From Marivivens aquimaris (GTDB lineage: Bacteria; Pseudomonadota; Alphaproteobacteria; Rhodobacterales; Rhodobacteraceae): a stretch of 64,000 nt of DNA. Shown one piece after another: positions 46,404 through 55,115 of this stretch. The DNA lies in contig NZ_JADBGB010000001.1 of the NCBI RefSeq assembly GCF_015220045.1, positions 3,093,001-3,157,000 of the forward strand, given 5' to 3'. Position 1 is the first letter of the stretch, and every line of letters starts with the position of its first letter. The translations under genes and the position numbers were made by a program. Below the pieces are notes generated by a model that ran no database searches, was not told the origin of the DNA, and saw only the letters and a program-made list of their open reading frames with translations.

Positions 46404-47942
46404 TTAGTCCGAAATCGAACCTTCTTCGTCGCGCTTCTCGTGCATCTGCTTCTTCACCTTGCCGCCGATGAACAGCGGGATGATGAAGCCGATGATGCCA
46501 ATGGCCCAGAGGGTCAGCGCGAGCGGGGTGTCGATCAGGGTGAACCAATCGCCATTGTCGATGCTGATCGCGCGGCGGAGGTTGTTCTCCATCGAGTTGC
46601 CGAGCAGCGTGCCGAGGATGACCGGTACAAGCGGAACGTCCAGCTTGCGCAGCACCCAGCCCATGACGCCGAAGCCGATCATGACCAGCAGGTCGAAGCT
46701 CGAACCCGAGATGCCGTAGATACCGACGAAGCTGACCATAGCCACGATGGGCATCAGGACGCGCGACGGGATCATCAGAACGCGGGTAAAGATGCCGACC
46801 ATCGGGATGTTCAGTGCCAGCAGCATGAAGTTGGCGATGAACAGCGCTGCTATTAGGCCCCAGACCACGTCAGGGTTCTGGGTGAACAGCAGCGGACCAG
46901 GCGTGATGTTGAGCGACAGCAGGACGGCGAGCAGAACAGCGGTCGTACCCGAACCCGGAACGCCGAGTGCCAGCATCGGAACCAGCGCGCCACCAGCAGC
47001 AGCGTTGTTACCGGCTTCCGGTGCAGCGACGCCGCGCGGGTCGCCTTTGCCGAAGGTGCCCTCTTTGTCGACCAGACGCTTCTCCATCGAGTAGGAGATA
47101 AACGAACCCAGCGAGGCACCTGCACCCGGCAGAACGCCAGCGAGGAAGCCGAGCACCGACGTGCGGAGCATGGTCGGAGTGGTCTGCTTGATCATCGACA
47201 TCGGCGGGTAGAGCTTGCCGATCTTGATCTTCGTGGCGTCGGCATCCGAACCGCCGTGACGGTTTTCAAGGAAGATGAACACTTCGGAAAGCGCGAAGAG
47301 GCCCACGATCGCCACGAGGAAGTCGAGACCGTCATAGAGGTGCACTTCGCCGAAGGTGAAGCGCGGAACGCCGGTCTGGGTGTCGACGCCGATAGTCGCA
47401 AGGCCAAGGCCGAGCGCAGCGGCGAAGGCCGACTTAGCTTGGTTGGTCGAAGACACGCCGCCCAGCGTCATGAACGCGAGGGTGAACAGGGCGAAGTATT
47501 CAGCCGGTCCGAACAGCAGGGCGATCTTGACCAGCTGCGGTGCCAGCAGGATCAGACCCCACGTTGCGAAGAATGCGCCGACAAAGGACGCGATACCCGA
47601 AAGGGACAGCGCCTCGCCCGGTTGGCCTTTGAGTGCCATCGGGTGCCCGTCGAGACATGTCATCATCGCAGGCTCGTCACCTGGAATGTTGAGCAGGATC
47701 GACGAAATACGGCCCCCGTACATCGCGCCGTAGTAGACCGAGGTCAGCAGGATCAGCGAAGGCGTTGCGCCAAGGCCGAGCGTGAAAGCCAGCGGGATTA
47801 GGATGGCGACGCCGTTTGACGGGCCAAGACCCGGAAGGGCGCCCATGATCGTGCCGAGGAAACAGCCCAGAAGGGCCAGCGCAAGGTTCTGCCACGTCAG
47901 AGCGATGGCGAAACCGTCCGCGAGTGATGCGAAAGTATCCAT
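46404..47942 (-). CDS. tctA: Tripartite tricarboxylate transporter, large membrane subunit TctA
   Basis: TctA is the 12-helix transport subunit of TTT carriers. The 512-residue protein has the typical LGTIMGALPGLGPSNGVAILIP start and a repeat of the motif in the second half (LAGVLPGAGASLGSFISYSMEKR). It begins 1 bp after the tctB stop. Transport is driven by ion gradients, not ATP. Confidence 0.95.
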   Translation of the reverse strand: MDTFASLADGFAIALTWQNLALALLGCFLGTIMGALPGLGPSNGVAILIPLAFTLGLGATPSLILLTSVYYGAMYGGRISSILLNIPGDEPAMMTCLDGHPMALKGQPGEALSLSGIASFVGAFFATWGLILLAPQLVKIALLFGPAEYFALFTLAFMTLGGVSSTNQAKSAFAAALGLGLATIGVDTQTGVPRFTFGEVHLYDGLDFLVAIVGLFALSEVFIFLENRHGGSDADATKIKIGKLYPPMSMIKQTTPTMLRTSVLGFLAGVLPGAGASLGSFISYSMEKRLVDKEGTFGKGDPRGVAAPEAGNNAAAGGALVPMLALGVPGSGTTAVLLAVLLSLNITPGPLLFTQNPDVVWGLIAALFIANFMLLALNIPMVGIFTRVLMIPSRVLMPIVAMVSFVGIYGISGSSFDLLVMIGFGVMGWVLRKLDVPLVPVILGTLLGNSMENNLRRAISIDNGDWFTLIDTPLALTLWAIGIIGFIIPLFIGGKVKKQMHEKRDEEGSISD

Positions 47943-47943
47943 A

Positions 47944-48375
47944 TCAGAAACCCCACGGTCCACGAGCGAGCGACAGGCCCAGCGCGAGATGGAAGATGAC
48001 GTAGATGCCGACCGAAGTGCCGACGCCGACAAGGATCGCTTCGAGCGGCTTGGAGCCGAGACGCCACGACATGTAGGCAGCGGCGAATGCGGTTGCGACG
48101 ACGAAGCCGATCTCGGGCAGGGCTTCGGCGTAAATGATCATCACGACGGCTGCCGCAACGATTTCGACGAAGCGGAGCAGGCTCGGCCATGTCGGTTCGG
48201 GGTCAGGGCGCAGCGCGATCACCAGCGACGATATGCCGAGGATGGTTGCGATAATCAGTGGGAAGGCCTTCGGACCGACGATATCGGAGAGGAAGCTCTC
48301 CTCGATCTGGAATGCCGCAAAGGCGAAACCGATCGAAAGAAGAAGTCCGAACAGGCCGAAGATGCGATCACTCAT
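47944..48375 (-). CDS. tctB: Tripartite tricarboxylate transporter, small membrane subunit TctB
   Basis: The 143-residue protein has four predicted helices and the TctB-type FLSDIVGPKAFPLIIA segment. ATG 48375 is preceded by AAGGAG 6-7 bases upstream. It lies between the tctC terminator and tctA. Confidence 0.92.
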   Translation of the reverse strand: MSDRIFGLFGLLLSIGFAFAAFQIEESFLSDIVGPKAFPLIIATILGISSLVIALRPDPEPTWPSLLRFVEIVAAAVVMIIYAEALPEIGFVVATAFAAAYMSWRLGSKPLEAILVGVGTSVGIYVIFHLALGLSLARGPWGF

Positions 48376-48405
48376 GATCCACTCCTTCGACAACAGAATG
48401 TTATG

Positions 48406-48430
48406 AAAAAGCGCGCCCCGAGAGGCGCGC
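48406..48430 (-). terminator. Attenuating terminator between tctC and tctB
   Basis: A 7-bp GC stem (48411-48417 with 48424-48430) is followed on the minus strand by TTTTT. A second 8-bp hairpin (48439-48446 with 48459-48466) lies next to it. This should favour high TctC levels over TctBA. Confidence 0.8.
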
Positions 48431-48476
48431 CGGGAGGTCTCCGGCCAGCGCTATGTCCGGCCGGAGAATTCAGCAA

Positions 48477-49466
48477 TTAGTTGATGATGCCGATTTCTTT
48501 GGAGATCTGCTGGATCTGGGCAACCGAGTCCGAAACGAAGGACTGGAATTCGTCGCCCTGCAGGTCGAGCGGAGCCAGACCGTTGTTGGCCATGATCTCT
48601 TTCCATTCGTCCGAAGCGTAGAGGTCACCGATGGCCGAAACCCAAGCATCGTATGCTTCGTCCGACATGCCGCCCGGTGCATAGAAGCCGCGCCAGTTTG
48701 CGCCGATGGCGTCAACGCCTTGCTCTTTTGCGGTCGGGAAGTCAGCGAACTCGCCGTCCAGACGCTCAGGCGAGAGAACTGCGAGGACTTTGATGTCGCC
48801 CGAGTCTACGAAGCCTTTTGCTTCCGAGATGTCACCGGTGAAAGCCTGAACCGAACCAGCGAGCAGCTGGGTCACAGCTTCGCCGCCGCCATCGAATGCG
48901 ATGTACTTGACCGAACGGACATCATCGATGCCGTATGCGTTTGCAGCGATGAGAACCTTCAGGTGGTCCCAGCCGCCAACAGCCGAACCGCCAGCAACCG
49001 AAGTCGAGGTCGGGTCGTTTTTGATAGCGTCGAGCAGCTGCGGAAGAGTTTCGATTTCGCTGTCGGCAGCAACGGCGATCACACCGTAGTCAGCGCCGAT
49101 CGAAGCGAGCCAGCGAACCTGCTCCATGGTGTTGCCCGGGTATGCACCCTGAGCCAGACGGGTCGCGGTCGCCGACGATGCAGCAACGATCAGGTCGTTG
49201 TCGTCGTTACGCTTGTTCACGACTTCGGCGTAAGCAACGCCACCGCCACCACCAGCGAGGTTCACGACCTGCATGGTCGAGTCGATCAGACCGAGGTCCT
49301 GCAGCGACTTGCCAACCTGACGGCAGGTGAAGTCCCAGCCGCCGCCCGGGTTAGCCGGAGCGATACATTCGGGGTTTTCGGGGCTGAAATCCTGAGCCGA
49401 AGCGGCGAATGCCGACATGCCAAGGATAGCTGCCGCAACGAAGGTGCGGGTTGCAGTGAATTTCAT
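48477..49466 (-). CDS. tctC: Tripartite tricarboxylate transporter, binding protein TctC
   Basis: The 329-residue precursor has a signal peptide ending at about residue 24 (AASA) and the TctC/Bug fold (PANPGGGWDFTCRQVGKSL, VVNLAGGGGGVAYAEVV). It captures an organic acid in the periplasm; the ligand cannot be told from sequence. First gene of tctCBA, with GGAGG upstream. Confidence 0.94.
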   Translation of the reverse strand: MKFTATRTFVAAAILGMSAFAASAQDFSPENPECIAPANPGGGWDFTCRQVGKSLQDLGLIDSTMQVVNLAGGGGGVAYAEVVNKRNDDNDLIVAASSATATRLAQGAYPGNTMEQVRWLASIGADYGVIAVAADSEIETLPQLLDAIKNDPTSTSVAGGSAVGGWDHLKVLIAANAYGIDDVRSVKYIAFDGGGEAVTQLLAGSVQAFTGDISEAKGFVDSGDIKVLAVLSPERLDGEFADFPTAKEQGVDAIGANWRGFYAPGGMSDEAYDAWVSAIGDLYASDEWKEIMANNGLAPLDLQGDEFQSFVSDSVAQIQQISKEIGIIN

Positions 49467-49581
49467 GTTTTTCCTCCTATCGACGACCTTACCTCTGATG
49501 GGCTTTGGTCGGGAAACCCGTGGAAATGACCGCAGATTGCGGCCCCCCTCCGCACGGGTTAGACTTCAATAGGGGATGAAC

Positions 49582-49599
49582 CTGTCATGAACCTGTCAA
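49582..49599. promoter_or_regulatory. Pho-box-like direct repeat between tctC and the regulator
   Basis: CTGTCAT-GAAC-CTGTCAA has two 7-bp repeats 11 bp apart, the layout bound by PhoB/OmpR-family regulators and very close to the PhoB consensus. A third partial copy CGGTCAT follows at 49601. It is 40 bp before the response-regulator start and 116 bp before tctC, suited to autoregulation and control of the transporter. Confidence 0.5.
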
Positions 49600-49638
49600 A
49601 CGGTCATGACGTGGGATAATCGGCGGAGGATAGTGCGA

Positions 49639-50316
49639 ATGAGGGTTCTTCTGGTGGAAGACACCACTGACCTTGCCGAAGGCGTGGCCGCCCATTTCGC
49701 GCGTATCGGGATTGCTTGCGATCTTGCCCCTACACTGGAGTCCGCCCGCGATTTCCGCGCAGTGCAGAGCTACGACGCCACGGTGCTGGACATCAATTTG
49801 CCCGACGGCTCCGGCCTTGCGTTGCTGAACGAGATGCGCGGGGCAGGGGACCGGACGCCGGTTCTGATGCTGACAGCTTTGGTCTCCGTCGATGACAGGG
49901 TCGGTGCCTTGGACCTAGGCGCGGACGATTATCTGGTCAAACCTTTCGATCAACGCGAACTGGAGGCGCGCCTGCGTGCGCTCGTTCGTCGTGATGCCGA
50001 TCAAAAGGGTGGGGATCTGCAACTCGGCCCGCTGTCATTTTCGCCCGCGAACCTGACGGCGACGCTTGGCGATAAGCGTCTGGATTTGACACGGCGAGAG
50101 GCGGCGCTGCTTGGCGTCCTGATGCGTCATCCCAATCAGATCATGTCGAAGACGCGCCTCTACGACTCGCTGTTCAGTTTCGAGGACGCCGATGTCGGTG
50201 TGAACGCGATCGAGCTCTACACCGCCCGCCTCCGCAAAAAGCTCGCGGGGAGCGGTGTGTCGATCTTTACCCAGCGCGGCGTCGGCTACCGGATCGGGCT
50301 AGATGAGCAGGAATAG
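49639..50316 (+). CDS. Response regulator, OmpR/PhoB family (TctD-like)
   Basis: The 225-residue protein has a receiver domain with phospho-acceptor Asp51 and a KPFD switch Lys, and a winged-helix domain (about 130-220: LTRREAALLGVLMRHP, VNAIELYTARLRKKL). GGAGG sets ATG 49639. It is divergent from tctCBA and overlaps the kinase gene by 14 bp, the standard TctDE arrangement. Confidence 0.94.
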   Translation: MRVLLVEDTTDLAEGVAAHFARIGIACDLAPTLESARDFRAVQSYDATVLDINLPDGSGLALLNEMRGAGDRTPVLMLTALVSVDDRVGALDLGADDYLVKPFDQRELEARLRALVRRDADQKGGDLQLGPLSFSPANLTATLGDKRLDLTRREAALLGVLMRHPNQIMSKTRLYDSLFSFEDADVGVNAIELYTARLRKKLAGSGVSIFTQRGVGYRIGLDEQE

Positions 50317-51697
50317 CCGCCCGCGCAGCCTCGTCACCCGTCTGACGGCTGCGGTATTCTTTATCCTTTTGGCCGGCGGTCTGCTCGTCGCGGGAGCGAC
50401 GTTCTACAACGGTCAGCAGGCGGCGCGGACGGCATTCGATCGCGTTCTTGTCGGCGCAGCTAGTGACATCGCCGAATCCATCCGCATTCAGGACGGATGG
50501 CCCATCGTTGACCTTCCCGTCTCCGCTTTTGAGCTGCTGGCACAGGCCCCCGACGATCGCATCTACTACTCCGTTCGCGGCCCGGGCGGCACGGCGATCA
50601 CTGGCCTTGGCGGGGACGTCCTGCTGGATGCGCCGCGCACCAACACCCAGCCCGTTTTTATCAACGACGCATTGCAGGGCGAGGAGGCGCGCTTCGTCGT
50701 CCTCCCCCGCATTTTTGCCGAGCGCGATTTTTCGGGCGAGATCACGGTCATCGTCGGCCAGACCCTACGTGCCCGCCGCGATATGGCGCTCAACCTGATG
50801 ATCGACGCGCTCTGGCCGATGGCTCTTGCAGGGGCGGCTCTGCTTGTCTTCGCATGGTTCGCCATTCGCTCTGCCATGCGCCCGCTTGAAGCTGTGTCCG
50901 ACGACCTGACCCACCGCGACCCCTATGACCTGACGCCGATGTCGACCGAAGGAATGCCGCGCGAGCCGAAGGTCATGCTCGATGCGATGAACCGCTTCAT
51001 GGGGCGCCTCGACAATCAGTTCGATGCGATGCGGAACGTGATTTCCGACACGGCTCACCAGCTTAGGACGCCCGTTGCCGCCATTCGCGTGCTGGCCGAA
51101 ACCACGTTGGAAGAGCAGGACCAGACCGCCCGCGATCGCGCGATGGAGCGTCTCTTGCTCCGCACACGTTCACTGGGCACGCTGCTTGATCAGCTTCTCT
51201 CCCGCGCTTTGGTCATTCATCGCACCGAGGCGGCTCCCCGCGTGGAATTCGATCTGCGCGAAGTCGCCCTCGATATCATTGAGCGTCGCGACCACGATCT
51301 GCTCGCCCCCGACAAAGAGGTCCGCCTGATTATCGGAGAGGATCCCGTCCCCGTCTCCACCGACGAATTCTCGGTCGGCGAGGCCGCGAAAAACCTGCTG
51401 TCGAACGCTTTGAAATACGGAAAGGCGCCTGTGCTGATCGGTGTCGACCATATCGGCAATGAAGCTTCGATCTGGGTGCAGGACACAGGCGCCGGGCCGG
51501 ATGACGCGATCATCGACCGGCTCGGTCAGCGCTTCGCTCGCTCGGTCAACAGCCGCGAAGAAAGCATCGGTCTCGGGTTGTCCATTGTCGCCAGCGTGGC
51601 GTCGGCCTTCGATGGTCGTGTCGATATGCGCAAGAACGAGGAGGGCTTCCGGATCTCGCTCGTCCTTCCTGCCCGCACGAAAGGTCCATCCGTATGA
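50303..51697 (+). CDS. Sensor histidine kinase (TctE-like)
   Basis: The 464-residue protein has two transmembrane helices (about 12-33 and 168-190), a periplasmic 2CSK-type sensor region, a DHp domain with SDTAHQLRTP (His252) and an ATPase domain (NLLSNALKYG, DTGAGP, SIGLGLSIV). It probably senses the carboxylate directly or via a binding protein. It overlaps the downstream binding-protein gene by 4 bp. Confidence 0.94.
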   Translation: MSRNSRPRSLVTRLTAAVFFILLAGGLLVAGATFYNGQQAARTAFDRVLVGAASDIAESIRIQDGWPIVDLPVSAFELLAQAPDDRIYYSVRGPGGTAITGLGGDVLLDAPRTNTQPVFINDALQGEEARFVVLPRIFAERDFSGEITVIVGQTLRARRDMALNLMIDALWPMALAGAALLVFAWFAIRSAMRPLEAVSDDLTHRDPYDLTPMSTEGMPREPKVMLDAMNRFMGRLDNQFDAMRNVISDTAHQLRTPVAAIRVLAETTLEEQDQTARDRAMERLLLRTRSLGTLLDQLLSRALVIHRTEAAPRVEFDLREVALDIIERRDHDLLAPDKEVRLIIGEDPVPVSTDEFSVGEAAKNLLSNALKYGKAPVLIGVDHIGNEASIWVQDTGAGPDDAIIDRLGQRFARSVNSREESIGLGLSIVASVASAFDGRVDMRKNEEGFRISLVLPARTKGPSV

Positions 51698-52719
51698 GGC
51701 TCATTCTCGCGTTTCTCCTCATCTTTCCTTTCACGCTTCAGGCGCAGGAGGCGACGCAGACTTTCGGCTCCGGCCCCCAGATTTTCCGTCTCCGCTCGAC
51801 TACCGATATCGACATCCTTGGCCCAGTGATCGCGCTCTTTGCAGAATTGAACCCGGGCATCACGGTCAATTTTGAACAGTGGGGATCAAACGCGCTGTTC
51901 GAAAATAGCCGCACCGCTTGCGAAGGTGGCGATGACCCCGCCGACGTGGTGTTTTCCTCCGCCGTGCAGCAGATGGTCTGGCTGGTGAATGCGTCTTGTG
52001 CGCGGCCATACACATCGGCGCTGACCACCGCGCTGCCTGACACACGCCGCTGGCGGAACGAGCTTTGGGGCATCACACAAGAACCCGCGGTCATCGTCTA
52101 CAATCGCGATCAGATCAAAGGTGCCGACGTCCCGCGCACCCGCTTTGCCCTGCTTGACCTTATGCGGACACGGCCTTCCGACCTGCGGGGCCGGATTGCG
52201 ACCTATGACATCACCGAATCCGGCCTCGGGTTTCTGTTCGCCCACAGCGACAGTCTGGAGGCGTCCACCTTCGGCGCGATGCTCGAAGGCTTCTCCCGCG
52301 TTGGAGCCGTCGCGACCTGCTGTTCGGCGGAGATCATTGACGGCGTCGCGTCGGGCCGTTTCCAGATCGCCTACAACGTCCTCGGCTCTTATGCCGCCAG
52401 CAACGAGCGCCCGAACGTCGGCATCATCACGCCCGAGGATTACACGCTGATCCTCTCGCGCGGTTTCATGATTCCCAACAATGCCCGCCAGCCGCAGATC
52501 GCTGAGCGCCTACTGGATTTTCTGCTGGACGAAGAGGCACAGCAAATGCTCGCGGATGTCGGCCTACGCATGGCGCACGCGCCCGAAGAAACCGGAATGC
52601 CCGTCAGCGCCCGCCGCCCGATTGCGCTGTCTCCGACGCTCCTGATCGCGATGGATCAGGGCCAAAGGCGCCAACTCTTCGCGCTCTGGTCCAGTGCGTT
52701 TGAGCCAGATGTTCCGTGA
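51694..52719 (+). CDS. ABC-type periplasmic binding protein coupled to the kinase
   Basis: The 341-residue precursor has a signal peptide (about 1-17, ending LQAQ) and an extracellular solute-binding domain of the iron/phosphoglycerate class (TDIDILGPVIALFAELNPGI, WGITQEPAVIVYNRD). No ABC permease or ATPase is adjacent. Its ATGA overlap with the kinase gene suggests it serves as an accessory sensor, like PgtC in the Pgt system or solute-binding partners of TctE-type kinases. Cys residues in the mid-part (CC at about 209-210) are notable. The ligand is unknown. Confidence 0.85.
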   Translation: MRLILAFLLIFPFTLQAQEATQTFGSGPQIFRLRSTTDIDILGPVIALFAELNPGITVNFEQWGSNALFENSRTACEGGDDPADVVFSSAVQQMVWLVNASCARPYTSALTTALPDTRRWRNELWGITQEPAVIVYNRDQIKGADVPRTRFALLDLMRTRPSDLRGRIATYDITESGLGFLFAHSDSLEASTFGAMLEGFSRVGAVATCCSAEIIDGVASGRFQIAYNVLGSYAASNERPNVGIITPEDYTLILSRGFMIPNNARQPQIAERLLDFLLDEEAQQMLADVGLRMAHAPEETGMPVSARRPIALSPTLLIAMDQGQRRQLFALWSSAFEPDVP

Positions 52720-52723
52720 TAAG

Positions 52724-52800
52724 TGGCGACCCCTGAAGGAATCGAACCCTCAACCTGCGGATTAGAAGTCCGCTGCTCTATCCAATTGAGCTAAGGGGCC
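52724..52800 (-). tRNA. tRNA-Arg (TCT)
   Basis: On the minus strand the acceptor GGCCCCT pairs with AGGGGTC, discriminator G, encoded CCA. The anticodon stem GCGGA/TCCGC closes loop CTTCTAA (anticodon TCT, plus-strand 52764-52766), and the T loop is TTCGATT. 77 nt. A GC palindrome (52805-52822) lies just upstream of its 5' end. Confidence 0.96.
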
Positions 52801-52883
52801 GCAACGGGCGGCGAGCCGCCCGAGTTCGGGGAATACCCGTGGTCATTGGGGGAGGCAAGGGAAATGCCTTGCCTCAAAGCCCG

Positions 52884-53810
52884 TCAGTTCGCCTCTGCTG
52901 CAGCGACAGCGCGATTGGCCATTTCGAGGATCGCCTCGCGGCTGTCGGCGATGGCGAGGAACAGGGCGTTGTGGCAGAACTTCGCGCCTTTGACGCCAGA
53001 AGCCTCCTCCAGCGCTTCATCGGTCAGGCCCGCCCATGCTGCGGGAAGGTCGGCGCGCTGCTCGAAGGTGTCTCCGCCAACGCGGATGCCCGACAGGGAC
53101 CAGTCGGTGTCACGCGGCGCGATGACGAAGAGCAAGTGATCGGCGCCAGCGCGCTCGACTGCGGGGCGGAACGGCATACCCATCGGCAATTCGAGCACGC
53201 GGCCTTCGCCGGCGTCCTCGATGGCTTTCATCACAATGGATTCGGCGCGGCGCTTGGCGGCTTTGTTCTTGATCGACGCTTCAACGAAAGCGCGGGCGAC
53301 GATCAGCGCCTCTGCAAAGGCTTCGTCGTCGGCGCCCGGGGTGCGGTTGTCGAAAACGGGCTTCAGGCTTTCCAGAAGGACGGGCAGGGTGAGGCTGGAA
53401 AAATGCGGACCTGCGATCGAGGGGTTCACCACGCCGTTGTCCATCAGGTCGATCGGTAGAACGAAGCCTTTGTCGAAGGACTTCCAGATCGTCTCGATAT
53501 CATCCTCAGGCACGCCAGAGGCGCGCAGGTATTCCTCGCCGAAGTGCTTCCAGACCAGACCGAAGGAACTGTACGGCTGTTCATCTTCGCGCAGCGGCGA
53601 AGGGCGTTGGTGGTGGTCGAAAATCATCGCATCGGCGACGTAGTCACGGCCCACGTCATAGATGATCTTTCCTTCGCCCGGGATGATCCACTCGGGGTCG
53701 CGGCTCCGGACGATCTTGGCCTCGGGGTAGAGGCGGGTAAGAATCACGGAGGACAGAAGCTCGTCGGCGTGGAAGCCGCCGGAGTGGGTCACGAGGTATT
53801 GGATGGTCAT
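52884..53810 (-). CDS. MYG1-family (UPF0160) predicted metal-dependent hydrolase
   Basis: The 308-residue protein has the family motifs THSGGFHADELLSSVIL near the N-terminus and IFDHHQRP, which resemble DHH-type metal sites. The eukaryotic MYG1 is a 3'-5' RNA exonuclease; function in bacteria is not established. It is divergent from the cobalamin riboswitch region. A 9-bp inverted repeat (52852-52860 with 52867-52875) lies just after its stop. Confidence 0.9.
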   Translation of the reverse strand: MTIQYLVTHSGGFHADELLSSVILTRLYPEAKIVRSRDPEWIIPGEGKIIYDVGRDYVADAMIFDHHQRPSPLREDEQPYSSFGLVWKHFGEEYLRASGVPEDDIETIWKSFDKGFVLPIDLMDNGVVNPSIAGPHFSSLTLPVLLESLKPVFDNRTPGADDEAFAEALIVARAFVEASIKNKAAKRRAESIVMKAIEDAGEGRVLELPMGMPFRPAVERAGADHLLFVIAPRDTDWSLSGIRVGGDTFEQRADLPAAWAGLTDEALEEASGVKGAKFCHNALFLAIADSREAILEMANRAVAAAEAN

Positions 53811-53993
53811 GGAAATAGGCGCCAGTGCAATTCGGATAGGCAGGGACTAGGCCTGCGCGGGTCGCGCGGAACCTAGCCGAGGCAAAACCCTATGACAAAC
53901 AGATAGAAAATTCATCACTGACGCGAGCGACGCGCCCTGCGTCGTGTTCGACCATTGACAGGGCACCCGAATAAAGCGAACACAGTTGATGTG

Positions 53994-54183
53994 ACCGGTT
54001 CTGCCGCATCCGACTACGATGGGGTGGAAGCAAAAGGGAATACGGTGAGGCGTACCCAACAGGGACCGAGACCGTAGCTGCCCCCGCAACTGTGAGCGGT
54101 GAGCGTGTCCGACGATGCCACTGGGATTTCCCGGGAAGGCCGGACAACGCGACGACCCGCGAGCCAGGAGACCTGCCGCCACA
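53994..54183 (+). ncRNA. Cobalamin riboswitch
   Basis: The conserved parts occur in order: AAAGGGAA (about 54034), CTGCCCCCGCAACTGTGAGC (54078-54097), GCCACTG (about 54117), CGGGAAGGC (about 54132) and the B12 box region GAGCCAGGAGACCTGCC (54161-54177). These match the cobalamin riboswitch consensus. Hairpin-forming CCGGAC repeats in the 140 bp before the first gene probably form the expression platform. Boundaries are approximate. Cobalamin would repress the cobalt transporter downstream. The 180 bp before it (53811-53993) should contain the promoter. Confidence 0.92.
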
Positions 54184-54324
54184 TGGTCCTTGACCGGACC
54201 TTCTGACCGGACGCCGGGGTGAGCGTCTGGCCCGGAGTGGCAAAAAACCGTTTCGCGCCTGTATCCCCGTCAGTCCCTTCATAACGCTTGGCTTTGCCTT
54301 GCGCGTCATTTGGAGGACGACACA

Positions 54325-55110
54325 TTGAAGAAACTCTTGCTGGCATCTTTTGCAGCAACATGTCTGGCGCAGACCGCGTCGGCACACTTTTTACTTCCCT
54401 ACACCGACCAGACCCAGATCGAGCGTCCCGGCGATGTGCCGATGCAGCTCATCTTCTGGCATCCGTTCGAAAACGGCTTTGTCATGGATCTGGCGGAGCC
54501 CGAAGAATTCTACGTCATTCACAGCGGTGAAAAGACCGACCTGATGGACACTCTAAAGCAAACGAGCTTCGAGGGTTCGCAGAATGCCGGCCAATCCTAT
54601 CAGGCCAGCGTGCCCGTGAAGCGTTCGGGTGACTATGTCGTCGTGACGGTGCCGCAGCCCTACTACGAAGACACCGAAGACAAATACATCCAGCAGTTCA
54701 CCAAGGTCATGCTGAACCGCAACGGCCTGCCGACCGATTGGAGCGAGGTTCTGGACCTCCCCGCAGAGATCCAGCCGCTTAACAAACCCTACAATATGAT
54801 CGTCGGCTCCACCTTCTCGGGCCGTGTCCTCGCTGATGGCGAGCCTGTTGCAGGCGTCGAGATCGAAGTCGAATACGTGGCCGCCGTGCCGGACATGGCG
54901 CAGTCGTCCACCACTACACCGAGCGTCACCACGATGCCAGGCGGAGCGGTCGTCGCGATCAGTGATGCCAACGGTTACTTCACCTTCGGCGTGCCGCGCG
55001 CCGGCTGGTGGGGCTTTGCCGCGCTGGGCGCAGGCAAGACGACCGAATTCGACGGCAAAGAACTCAGCCAGGACGCAGTGATCTGGGTCCACGCCTACGA
55101 GATGGAGTAA
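54325..55110 (+). CDS. Cobalt ECF transporter, periplasmic K component (DUF4198)
   Basis: The 261-residue protein has a signal peptide ending before His (TASA-H) and a DUF4198 domain, as in NikK/CbiK components that accompany CbiM/NikM transporters. A His at the mature N-terminus is a plausible metal ligand. The start is TTG 54325, 8 bases after TGGAGG; a TTG at 54310 overlaps the binding site. The name CbiK is avoided as a symbol because it also denotes a cobaltochelatase. Confidence 0.85.
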   Translation: MKKLLLASFAATCLAQTASAHFLLPYTDQTQIERPGDVPMQLIFWHPFENGFVMDLAEPEEFYVIHSGEKTDLMDTLKQTSFEGSQNAGQSYQASVPVKRSGDYVVVTVPQPYYEDTEDKYIQQFTKVMLNRNGLPTDWSEVLDLPAEIQPLNKPYNMIVGSTFSGRVLADGEPVAGVEIEVEYVAAVPDMAQSSTTTPSVTTMPGGAVVAISDANGYFTFGVPRAGWWGFAALGAGKTTEFDGKELSQDAVIWVHAYEME

Positions 55111-55115
55111 AGAGA

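Noticed and set aside
42278..52800. Possible genomic island bounded by two tRNA-Arg genes
   Set aside because: The two tRNA genes differ in sequence and orientation, their 3' ends share only the usual T-loop bases, and no integrase or attachment repeat is visible.
52805..52822. GC palindrome beside tRNA-Arg(TCT)
   Set aside because: It lies at the 5' side of the tRNA with no T tract in either direction, so it is not called a terminator and no function can be supported.
54310..54324. TTG 54310 as start of the K component
   Set aside because: It overlaps the GGAGG ribosome binding site; TTG 54325 has proper spacing and leads directly into the signal peptide.
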